A DNA stretch of 64,000 nt, taken from Methylopila jiangsuensis. Its GTDB lineage: Bacteria > Pseudomonadota > Alphaproteobacteria > Rhizobiales > Methylopilaceae. Where the stretch lies: the NCBI RefSeq assembly GCF_027922305.1, contig NZ_BSFK01000010.1:1-64000 (forward strand), read 5' to 3'. The position numbers were made by a program, and so were the translations under genes. This document shows positions 9,036-16,419 of this stretch, piece after piece; positions within the stretch are counted from its first letter, which is position 1; the number at the start of each line of letters is the position of its first letter. The notes under the pieces were generated by a model. That model was given only the letters and a program-made list of their open reading frames with translations. It was not told where the DNA came from and ran no database searches.

Positions 9036-10007
9036 TCAGGCGGAACGTCTCGAAACCACTGTGATGTATGGGGAATATTTTTCGACGGAGATCGGCAGGG
9101 CGGCGCTGAGCGCGTCGAGCGAGGCGATCGGCCGCCGCAGGTCCAGCACCGCGCTGACCCGGATCCGGGCCGCGTCGTCGCGGAGCACGATCCAGCCCTG
9201 ATAGTAGCCTCGAAGCGCCGCCACCACGTCGGACAGGCGCCTGTTCTCGGCCACGTATTCTCCCGTCCTCCAGGACGAGATGGCGTCCGGGCTGATGGGG
9301 GCCGGGCGCTCGATATCGCCGTTTGGCGACACGATGGCCTCCAGCGAGCGGCCGAGATCCAGCGTCTGGCCCGAGGTCGACCGAAGACGGACGGTTTCGC
9401 TCGCGACCGACACGATGACGTCGTCGCCCGCCGCGTTCAGGTTGAACGCCGCTCCTTGCGTGATCGCCTCGACCAGGGGCGTGACCGCGCGAAACGGCGG
9501 CAGGGCGCCGCCGTTCACCTGGAACGTGGCCTCTCCGCCCACCAGGCGGACACGCCGTTCGCCCGGTCCGTATTCCACATTCAGCGCCGACCGCGCGTTC
9601 ATGAACGCGCGCGACCCGTCCGGCAAGGCGAGCTCTCGGGTTTCGCCCAGCCCTGTGGCGTAATCCGCGAACGCCCTGCCGCCGCCGAGCGACAGCCAGC
9701 CGGCTCCGCCGGCCGCCACAGCCGCGCCGGTCAATCCGAGCAGCTTGCGGCGAGACGGGCCTCGCGGCTCGGCGCGGCGCGCGAGTCGTCCGGTGCGCGC
9801 GTCCTGCTGAAGACCTGACGCCTCGTTCCAGAGACCTTCCGCCTCGCGGGCCGCGAGCTCATGAAGCGCATCCTGCGAACGCCAGGCCGCGAAGGCCGCG
9901 TGATCCCGCGCCGTGGCGTCGCCGGCGTTCAGCCGAATGACCCAGCGAAGAGCTTCGTCCGATATGTCGATGGGCGGCGGACCGCCTTCAGCGCCGACGT
10001 CTTTCAC
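9036..10007 (-). CDS. FecR-family anti-sigma/signal-relay protein
   Basis: The protein (323 residues from the GTG at 10007) has an N-terminal cytoplasmic DUF4880-type domain (ISDEALRWVIRLNAGDATAR, with the AFAAWRSQD segment). A transmembrane helix follows near LLGLTGAAVAAGGAGWLSLG, then a periplasmic FecR domain (TGLGETRELALPDGS, LNARSALNVEY) and a C-terminal STN-like domain. It should read the receptor's STN domain and control the FecI-like sigma factor. A longer frame begins at 10124 inside the sigma gene, but the domain starts only after residue 45 of that frame, and an AGGG lies before the GTG. It stands between the sigma and receptor genes, the usual order. Confidence 0.88.
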   Translation of the reverse strand: MKDVGAEGGPPPIDISDEALRWVIRLNAGDATARDHAAFAAWRSQDALHELAAREAEGLWNEASGLQQDARTGRLARRAEPRGPSRRKLLGLTGAAVAAGGAGWLSLGGGRAFADYATGLGETRELALPDGSRAFMNARSALNVEYGPGERRVRLVGGEATFQVNGGALPPFRAVTPLVEAITQGAAFNLNAAGDDVIVSVASETVRLRSTSGQTLDLGRSLEAIVSPNGDIERPAPISPDAISSWRTGEYVAENRRLSDVVAALRGYYQGWIVLRDDAARIRVSAVLDLRRPIASLDALSAALPISVEKYSPYITVVSRRSA

Positions 10008-10087
10008 GCAGAAGCACCCTCGCGCCGCGGAAGCCGGCGTCTCATCCCTATAGACAGCGCGGGACGACCAAACCTCAAAGGCGATCG

Positions 10088-10603
10088 TCAGATGTCGTCG
10101 CGATCCCGGGCGACGTCGCGGCAATGCGCGAAGGCGCGCATCATGTGCTTCTCGACCATGCTCACCGAGATTCCGAGCTTTCGCGCGATGTCCTTGTGCT
10201 TCATGCCGTGGAGCTTGTTCAGCACGAAGGTCTGCCGGCAGGCCGCCGGGAGCTCGTTCAGCGCGACGATGAGCTGGAACAGGCGCCTGTTCCGCCGGTC
10301 CTGCTCGGCGAAATGGGGGCTGTCGACCACATGCGTCGCCTCGTCGAGGTCGGCCCTCCGATCGGCCTCCGCCTGGCGACGGACGGAAATGTCGATCGCG
10401 GTCCGTCTGGCGGCCGTGAACAGGTAGGTCTTGGGATGGACGATCGCGGTCGCCTCCCGACGAGCGGCGATCCTGAGATAGGCTTCCTGGGCTGCTTCCT
10501 CGCCGCAGTCGCGATCACCGATCAGACGGGACGCGAAACGGACCAGTTCGGTGTGGTGCAGCCGGAAGAGCTGTCCCAGCAGGGCATCGAGCGTCGTCAT
10601 CAT
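10088..10603 (-). CDS. FecI-like ECF RNA polymerase sigma factor
   Basis: The protein of about 171 residues is a small extracytoplasmic-function sigma factor. Region 2 spans LFRLHHTELVRFASRLIGDR to the DNA-melting part FTAARRTAIDISVRR, and region 4 holds the helix-turn-helix KDIARKLGISVSMVEKHMMR. It has no anti-sigma binding extension, as is normal for FecI-type factors that are activated by their FecR partner. It heads the five-gene iron operon and should direct transcription of the receptor genes when the cognate siderophore is present. Two in-frame ATG codons (10603 and 10600) begin the conserved region; a longer start at 10678 is possible but overlaps the presumed promoter. Confidence 0.88.
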   Translation of the reverse strand: MMTTLDALLGQLFRLHHTELVRFASRLIGDRDCGEEAAQEAYLRIAARREATAIVHPKTYLFTAARRTAIDISVRRQAEADRRADLDEATHVVDSPHFAEQDRRNRRLFQLIVALNELPAACRQTFVLNKLHGMKHKDIARKLGISVSMVEKHMMRAFAHCRDVARDRDDI

Positions 10604-10660
10604 TCGCCAGGCCGCCAGCCAGCCGGATTCAAGACTGCCAATCACAGCCAAAGGACTCAT

Positions 10661-10698
10661 ATTCCAAAACGGAATCAATCGCTTGTAGGCCTTCTAAA
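10661..10698 (-). promoter_or_regulatory. candidate iron-responsive control region of the fecI operon
   Basis: Just upstream of the sigma gene there is a perfect inverted repeat ATTCC-N5-GGAAT (10661-10675) and, 17 bp further, the heptamer TTCTAAA (10692-10698). The heptamer equals one half of the rhizobial iron control element bound by Irr. Either may be the operator by which iron represses the operon. The assignment rests on motif resemblance only. Confidence 0.3.
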
Positions 10699-11218
10699 CT
10701 GCGGCGCATGTCGCCCCGACTGTTGCACGCCGGACACGTGAGGCGCCGCACGGCCAAGACATGCCCCGACCGCGCCCCGAAGCGCCCCTTTCGTTCAGAC
10801 GCCTCCTCCATCCCGTCCGGAGCGAGATGGGGCGCCTCACCGTGCGCGCTGCGCGCCCGTCCGTTCAGTCCGCGGAAACGCATCCGTCATGTCGGCACGA
10901 GGCCGCCGCCACGACGGAGCTCCGCGACCCGGTCCTCATAAAGGGGGGCGGCGTCGAGCGTCATTGGCCGCCATGAGGGGCCGCGACGATCCGGCCATGC
11001 GTCGGGGTGAGGGCGGCAGCCGGCAACATCGCCGCAGTCGTCAGCTGCGGGTTATGAATCCGAACCCGAAAGCGGGAGGCGAACGCGATCGCGCCGGGCT
11101 CCGAACCGGCGTGACGGTCGCCGGTCGACCGTTAGCGCCAACATGTCCAAGACAAAAACCGGAAAGGTCCGCCAGATAAAACGCTCATTGTCTGGTTTGG
11201 GTAAAAGATGAGGCGGGC
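10699..11218. other. intergenic region between divergent operons, no gene seen
   Basis: About 520 bp without a convincing gene separates the iron operon from the MHYT signalling gene. Frames present are short, arginine-rich and lack family resemblance or ribosome sites. The left part should hold the promoter of the iron operon, and the right end the promoter of the gene at 11219, before which GAGGCGGG serves as ribosome site. Confidence 0.4.
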
Positions 11219-13567
11219 ATGTGGACGGTCGTCGCGTGCGTCACGGAACAGCACATGCCGGGAACCGTCGTGCTCGCCGCCCTCATCGCTGCGGGCGGGC
11301 TGCTCGCCTTTTTCCTGCTGCTGTCGCGCGCGGAGGAATGCGCGGACGTCCGCCGCAGCCGCTGGCTCGCCGTGGGCGCCGTCGCGGGCGGCCTGTCGAT
11401 CTGGGCGGTGCATTTCGTCGCCATGCTTGGCTACCGCAGCGTCGTCGACTTCACCTTCGACCCGGCGCTGACGCTCGTCTCGGCGGCGATCGTCTGCGTC
11501 GGCTTCCGGCTTGCGATCGCCCTGCGCCGTCCCGATCGGCCGCTCTCGGCCCTGAGCGCCGGAACGGTCGCGGCGCTCGCCGTGGCGGCGATGCATTTCG
11601 TCGGCATGGCGGCGATGAGGGTCGCGGCCACGGTGAGCTACGACTGGCCGCCCGTCGTGGCGGCGCTCGCCATAGCTGCGGCGGCGATGGCGGCGGCCTT
11701 CCTCCGGTTCCGCGCGCTGACCGGCGCCTTCCGGCTGGTGGAGCCCGCGGCCTGGATGATCCTCGGCGTCTGCGCGCTGCACTTCACCGCCATGTCCGCG
11801 ACCACGCTGACGCCCGATCCGCGTCTGGCGCTCGATCCCGCCCTCTCGGGCCGGCAGCACGGCTGGCTGATCGGGGCGGTGTTCGGCGTCGCCTGCCTCG
11901 TGGCGCTGATCACCAGCCTCGCCGTGGTCCTCGATCGCTACCTCACGGATCTGAAGGGGTTCGCCGACGCCACCCTCGAAGGGCTCGCGGTGGTGCGGGA
12001 CGGCCGGATCATCGAGGCGAACGCCCGCTTCGCCGCGCTCATGGACACGCCCGAAAAGGAGCTGATCGGACGCGATCCCGACGCCTGCATCGTGGCGGCG
12101 GACGGCCTGCCCGCGGCGGCGGCGCGGCCGGCCGCGATCGAGGCCGCCCCGCGGACCGGCGATCCGGAGCGCGCGTTCGAGCTCGCGGTCAGCACCATCG
12201 AGTTCCGGGGCCGGCCGTCGCAGGTGCTCGCGGTCATGGACCTGACGGAGAAGAAGCAGGCCCAGGCCGAGATCGAGCGGCTTGCGCTCTATGACGGCCT
12301 CACGGGCCTGCCCAACCGGACCCTGCTGCGGGACCGCCTGGACAAGGCGCTCGCCCGCGCCAAGCGGTCCGGCGAGACGATCGCCCTGCTCGCGCTCGAT
12401 CTCGACCGCTTCAAGGCCGTAAACGATCTGTTCGGCCACGCCGAAGGCGACCGGGTGCTCAAGACGGTGGCCGCGATCCTGTCCCGCACCGTTCGCGGCG
12501 CGGACACGGTGGCGCGGCTCGGCGGCGACGAGTTCGTGATCCTGCAGGTGGGGGCGGCGCAGCCCGAAGGCGCGCGGGCGCTTGCGCAACGGATCTTCGA
12601 CGCCTTCCGCATGGAGATGAACGCCGCGATGGACCCCACGGCGGTGGGGGTCAGCATCGGCGTGGCGCTGACCCCGGACGACGCCACGGAGACCGAGAGC
12701 CTGCTGAGTTCGGCGGACATCGCGCTCTACCGCGCCAAGTCCGCCGGGCGGGGGACCGTGGCCTTCTACGACCTGCACATGGATCAGGCGGTGCGCGCCC
12801 GGCGGCGGCTGGAGGCGGACCTGCGCGGGGCGATCCAGCGGAGCGAGATGCGCGTCGTCTATCAGCCGGTGGTGGACGTGGAGGGCCGGCCGGTCAGCTA
12901 CGAGGCGCTGCTGCGCTGGCGCAGCCCGGACCACGGCGACGTCGCGCCGGACGTGTTCATCCCCCTCGCCGAGGACACGGGCGCCATCATCGCGCTCGGC
13001 GAATGGGTGCTGCGCGAGGCGTGCCGCGCCGCCGCCGGCTGGGACGAGCGTCTGTCGATCGCGGTCAACGTGTCGCCGGTCCAGTTCCGCGTCGCAAACC
13101 TCGCGGATCAGGTGAGCGCGATCCTGGCGGAGACCGGCCTCGCCCCGGAGCGGCTGGGCCTGGAGATCACCGAAACCGCCCTGATGCGGAGCCGGGAGGA
13201 GACGCTTCAGACCCTGCGCAGGCTGAAGGCTCTCGGCGTCAAGATCATCATGGACGACTTCGGCACCGGCTACTCGTCGCTCAGCAATCTGCAGAGCTTC
13301 CCGTTCGACAAGATCAAGATCGACCGCAGCTTCATCACCGCCATGGGCGACGACCGCGGCGCCAAGGCGATCGTGACGGCGATCGTCGGCCTCGGGCGCA
13401 GCCTCGATCTCCCCGTTGTGGCGGAAGGCGTCGAGACCGAGGCCCAGCGCCAGATGGTGGTTCTGGAGGGTTGCACCGAGGCGCAGGGCTATCTGTTCGG
13501 CCGTCCGGGAGCGGCGCCGCAGGCGGCCGGCGCGCAGGCGCGAACCGCCGTCGGATCGAGCGGATAG
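11219..13567 (+). CDS. MHYT-PAS-GGDEF-EAL cyclic-di-GMP signalling protein
   Basis: This 782-residue inner-membrane protein makes and/or breaks the second messenger cyclic di-GMP. Residues 10-215 are an MHYT sensor: three repeats of the metal-binding type (AVHFVAM, AMHFVGM, ALHFTAM) within seven helices, thought to sense O2, CO or NO through copper. A PAS-like segment follows (240-345). The cyclase domain has an intact GGDEF at 435-439 and an inhibitory I-site RGAD at 426-429. The phosphodiesterase domain has EAL at 562-564, NVSPVQF, DDFGTGYSS and VAEGVET, so both active sites look complete. It is monocistronic and converges with the rhomboid gene. Confidence 0.92.
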   Translation: MWTVVACVTEQHMPGTVVLAALIAAGGLLAFFLLLSRAEECADVRRSRWLAVGAVAGGLSIWAVHFVAMLGYRSVVDFTFDPALTLVSAAIVCVGFRLAIALRRPDRPLSALSAGTVAALAVAAMHFVGMAAMRVAATVSYDWPPVVAALAIAAAAMAAAFLRFRALTGAFRLVEPAAWMILGVCALHFTAMSATTLTPDPRLALDPALSGRQHGWLIGAVFGVACLVALITSLAVVLDRYLTDLKGFADATLEGLAVVRDGRIIEANARFAALMDTPEKELIGRDPDACIVAADGLPAAAARPAAIEAAPRTGDPERAFELAVSTIEFRGRPSQVLAVMDLTEKKQAQAEIERLALYDGLTGLPNRTLLRDRLDKALARAKRSGETIALLALDLDRFKAVNDLFGHAEGDRVLKTVAAILSRTVRGADTVARLGGDEFVILQVGAAQPEGARALAQRIFDAFRMEMNAAMDPTAVGVSIGVALTPDDATETESLLSSADIALYRAKSAGRGTVAFYDLHMDQAVRARRRLEADLRGAIQRSEMRVVYQPVVDVEGRPVSYEALLRWRSPDHGDVAPDVFIPLAEDTGAIIALGEWVLREACRAAAGWDERLSIAVNVSPVQFRVANLADQVSAILAETGLAPERLGLEITETALMRSREETLQTLRRLKALGVKIIMDDFGTGYSSLSNLQSFPFDKIKIDRSFITAMGDDRGAKAIVTAIVGLGRSLDLPVVAEGVETEAQRQMVVLEGCTEAQGYLFGRPGAAPQAAGAQARTAVGSSG

Positions 13568-13577
13568 CGCGCCCGGC

Positions 13578-14318
13578 TCAGGCGGCGTCTTCGGCCGCGG
13601 CTTCGGCGCCGCGGCGGCGGATGCGGGCGTTGAGGTCGCGGTCGAACAGCGGCACGTCGCGGCGCTTCAGCGCCACCACCAGCACCGCGCCGGTGAGGAA
13701 GCCGCCCACATGGGCCCACCACGCCACCTGGGTCTCGCCGGCGAGCAGGGCGTTGCCCAGCTGGAACGCCACCCAGGCGCCGATGATCCAGAACGCGCGC
13801 AGACGCACGGGCAGCCGGTAGAACACCAGCACCCAGACCTTCACCTGCGGGTGCAGCATCACGTAAGCCGCCACCACGCCGGCCACGACGCCGGAGGCGC
13901 CGACCAGCGGCGCGTCCGGGTTCGAGGCCGCCGCCGCGTGGGCCACGCCGCCGCCGATCCCGCACAGCAGGACGAACAGCACGTAGCGGACATGGCCGAG
14001 GTCGTCCTCCACGTTGTCGCCGAACACCCACAGGAACAGCAGGTTGCCGGCGAGATGCAGCACGCCGCCGTGCAGGACGAGCGAGGTGACGAGCGTCGCC
14101 CAGGCCGGGACGACGTCATAGCCCGCGGGCAGCACCGCGTCGCCGAACAGCACGCTCGGGATCAGGCCGAAGGACACCGCGGCGCCGGTGGCGGCGGGAA
14201 AGATCCAGCCCGACTGGAACACGACGTAAATCACCGCGCACAGCGCGATGAAGCCGTTGTTCACCCACGCATGCCGGATGCGCCGCACCGGCGCGTCGTC
14301 CAGGATGGGGACGAACAT
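13578..14318 (-). CDS. rhomboid-family intramembrane serine protease
   Basis: The 246-residue membrane protein carries the rhomboid catalytic pair: serine in GASGVVAG and histidine in WAHVGGFLTG, with six or more hydrophobic helices and the L1-loop style segment FGDNVEDDLGHVRYVLF. Rhomboids cut transmembrane segments of other membrane proteins. The start at 14318 is chosen because GGAGAG lies just upstream and the protein then begins MFVPILDD, the usual start of alphaproteobacterial members; a longer frame begins at 14405. Downstream neighbours on the same strand are unrelated housekeeping genes. The natural substrate is unknown. Confidence 0.87.
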   Translation of the reverse strand: MFVPILDDAPVRRIRHAWVNNGFIALCAVIYVVFQSGWIFPAATGAAVSFGLIPSVLFGDAVLPAGYDVVPAWATLVTSLVLHGGVLHLAGNLLFLWVFGDNVEDDLGHVRYVLFVLLCGIGGGVAHAAAASNPDAPLVGASGVVAGVVAAYVMLHPQVKVWVLVFYRLPVRLRAFWIIGAWVAFQLGNALLAGETQVAWWAHVGGFLTGAVLVVALKRRDVPLFDRDLNARIRRRGAEAAAEDAA

Positions 14319-14428
14319 AAGCTCTCCGCCGTCATCGCCGTGACGCGCGGGGAGCCCGCGCGCCGTCAGCCGGAGGATTATCGGCGCCCCCCGGGGCCGC
14401 GGCAACGGCCCCGTTCATCAATGTGGCG

Positions 14429-14992
14429 TCAGCGTGTCTTTCCGGGCGCCCACAGCACGTCGCCCACCTCGGCGTTGGCGGCGCGGGCCGCCACGAACAG
14501 GTAGTCGGACAGCCGGTTGACGTAGGACAGCGCCGGCCGCGACACCGGCTCCCGGGCGGCGAGCGCCGTCATCAGCCGCTCGGCCCGGCGGGCGATGGTG
14601 CGGGCCATGTGCAGATGGGCGGACAGCGCCGCGCCCGCCGGCAGCACGAAGGACTTCAGCGGCGCGAGCGCGGCGTTGGCGGCGTCGATGTCCGCCTCCA
14701 GCCGCTCCACCTGGCTCGCCACGATGCGCAGCGGCTCGTAGCCGAGGTCCTGGCCCGTGTCGGGGGTGGCGAGATCAGCGCCGAGGTCGAACAGCTCGTT
14801 CTGGATGCGCGACAGAACCGCGTCGAGCTCCGGCCCGGCGTGGAGCCGCGCGAGGCCGACCGCGGCGTTGGTCTCGTCCACCGCGCCATAGGCCTCGACC
14901 CGGAGGTCGTGCTTCGGCCGCCGGCCGCCGGCCGCGAGCCCGGTGGTGCCGTCGTCGCCGGTGCGGGTGTAGATCTTGTTCAGCTTGACCAT
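14429..14992 (-). CDS. PduO-type cob(I)alamin adenosyltransferase
   Basis: The 187-residue protein matches PduO-type ATP:cob(I)alamin adenosyltransferases, which attach the adenosyl group from ATP to reduced cobalamin to form coenzyme B12. The N-terminal ATP loop YTRTGDDGTTGL (residues 8-19), the segment VEAYGAVDETNAAVGLAR and the C-terminal VNRLSDYLFVAAR are the family signatures. It lies four bases after a small twin-transmembrane gene on the same strand, and shares its operon with TspO, an arrangement often seen in Rhizobiales. Length and motifs are complete. Confidence 0.92.
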   Translation of the reverse strand: MVKLNKIYTRTGDDGTTGLAAGGRRPKHDLRVEAYGAVDETNAAVGLARLHAGPELDAVLSRIQNELFDLGADLATPDTGQDLGYEPLRIVASQVERLEADIDAANAALAPLKSFVLPAGAALSAHLHMARTIARRAERLMTALAAREPVSRPALSYVNRLSDYLFVAARAANAEVGDVLWAPGKTR

Positions 14993-14996
14993 GGCT

Positions 14997-15191
14997 TCAG
15001 CGCCCCATGAACCAGATGGTGGTCATGATGACGACCACCGCCACGAACTGCAGGCCGACGCGCCAGCGCATCAGCGTCTGCGACCGGCCCGCCGGGCCGT
15101 CGCGCATCATGTTGGCGAGCCCGAGCAGCAGGGCTATGGCCACCGCCGCGAGCGCGGCCGGCACGGCGAAGGTGGAGAGAAAGTCGGCCAT
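14997..15191 (-). CDS. HIG1-type twin-transmembrane protein
   Basis: This 64-residue protein consists of two hydrophobic helices (AVPAALAAVAIALLLGLANM and LQFVAVVVIMTTIWFMG) joined by a short polar loop with MMRDGPAGRSQTLMRWRV. The pattern is that of the HIG1/twin-transmembrane family. In mitochondria relatives help assemble respiratory supercomplexes; in bacteria the role is open. It is located directly upstream of the adenosyltransferase gene (4-bp gap) and downstream of tspO. Confidence 0.8.
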   Translation of the reverse strand: MADFLSTFAVPAALAAVAIALLLGLANMMRDGPAGRSQTLMRWRVGLQFVAVVVIMTTIWFMGR

Positions 15192-15200
15192 GGGCGCTCC

Positions 15201-15701
15201 TCAGCGGTTCAGGACGAGGATCGCGGCGTTCAGGAGCGACGCGAAGCTCACCCAGGCGAGATAGGGCCACAGCATCAGGGCCGCGGCGCGGTCGACGACC
15301 CGGAACCGGACGATGGTCCAGGCGATGGCCACCAGCAGGGCGCCGATCACCGCGAGCCCGAGCGCCGGCGACTGGGCGCCGAAGAAGGCGAAGGACCAGC
15401 CCACGTTCAGGACATACTGGACGCCATAGGCGATCAGGGCTCTGCGCCGCGCCTCGCCGCGCCCGAGAACGCCGACGCGCCACGCCGCGATCGCCATCAG
15501 CGCGTAAAGGATGGTCCAGGCGATGGGGAAGGCGAGCCTGGGCGGGTTGAACGCCGGCTTCGCCAGCGTGTCGTACCACGGCAGGTTCGGCGTCGTGGCG
15601 GAGGAGCCCAGCACGGAAGCCGCCACGCTGAGCGCGAGCGCTGCGGCGAGAATGAGCAGGGAGCGGGCTGAGAACCAGCGGGGCGCGGCGGGATCGGTCA
15701 T
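15201..15701 (-). CDS. tspO: TspO/MBR tryptophan-rich sensory protein
   Basis: The protein of 166 residues has five hydrophobic helices and the TspO signature: WYDTLAKPAFNPP in the first loop, the tryptophan-rich WTILYALMAIAAW, and the segment NVGWSFAFFGAQSP. TspO is an outer- or inner-membrane protein that binds porphyrins and cholesterol-like ligands and tunes tetrapyrrole-related regulation. An upstream GTG at 15710 would add three residues; the ATG at 15701 gives the conserved start. It heads the small cluster tspO, HIG1-type, PduO. Confidence 0.9.
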   Translation of the reverse strand: MTDPAAPRWFSARSLLILAAALALSVAASVLGSSATTPNLPWYDTLAKPAFNPPRLAFPIAWTILYALMAIAAWRVGVLGRGEARRRALIAYGVQYVLNVGWSFAFFGAQSPALGLAVIGALLVAIAWTIVRFRVVDRAAALMLWPYLAWVSFASLLNAAILVLNR

Positions 15702-15908
15702 GGCATCCACATAGCGCGCCGGGCCGGCCGCCGCGAGAGGCGAGACGCCGTGACGCGCGCGGCCCGCCCCCGTCCTTCGTCGGAACCGAGGCGTTCGAGG
15801 CGCGTCGTTTTCGGCACGGCTGTGGCCCTGGCGCGCTCGCCCTCGGCGGCGGACGCCTTATACGCTCGAAACCGGTGGGAAAAACGGCCGTGCGCGCCGG
15901 GAGGCGGG

Positions 15909-16370
15909 ATGCTCGACAGTCTGCGATCCTTCATGTCCGAGCTGACCGGCGCAGACGCCGGCGGCCACTTCGCGGCCACCGATCATCGGGTCGCCGCGGC
16001 GGCGCTGCTGGTCCACCTGATCCAGATCGACGGCGTGGCCGAACCGCACGAGCGCGAGGCGCTGCGCGCGGTGCTGAAGGCCCGCTTCGGGCTGGGCGAC
16101 GCCGAGACCGAGGAGCTGATCGAGCTCGCCCGCCGCAGGGACGAGGACGCGGTCGACCTCTACGCCTTCACCAGCGTGCTGAAGCGGGCGCTGGACGGGG
16201 AGGGGCGCGCCGCCGTGGTGGAGATGATGTGGGAGATCGTGTTCGCGGACGGCGCGGTCCACGAGCTCGAGGACAACGTGGTCTGGCGCGCGGCCGAACT
16301 GCTCGGCGTCTCCAGCCGCGAGCGGGTGGAGCTGAAGCGCCGGGTGGCGGCGCGCGTGCGCGGCGGCTGA
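15909..16370 (+). CDS. TerB-family protein
   Basis: The 153-residue cytoplasmic protein is an all-helical TerB-like domain, first found in tellurite-resistance operons. Conserved positions include HRVAAAALLVHLIQIDG with the metal-binding-type acidic residues after it and the second half VVEMMWEIVFADGAVHELED, which repeats the same pattern. Starting at 15909 puts GGAGG at good distance, whereas the longer frame from 15750 begins with a nonconserved basic stretch. No other ter genes are near, as is usual for the single TerB proteins of Rhizobiales. The function is not established. Confidence 0.85.
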   Translation: MLDSLRSFMSELTGADAGGHFAATDHRVAAAALLVHLIQIDGVAEPHEREALRAVLKARFGLGDAETEELIELARRRDEDAVDLYAFTSVLKRALDGEGRAAVVEMMWEIVFADGAVHELEDNVVWRAAELLGVSSRERVELKRRVAARVRGG

Positions 16371-16419
16371 TTTCCGAACCCTTGCCAGAGCCGGGGCGAC
16401 CGGGCATCCCTGCCCGACG

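Noticed and set aside
11132-12934. 600-codon minus-strand open frame opposite the GGDEF-EAL gene
   Set aside because: Arg/His/Gln-rich shadow of a gene with complete, recognised motifs.
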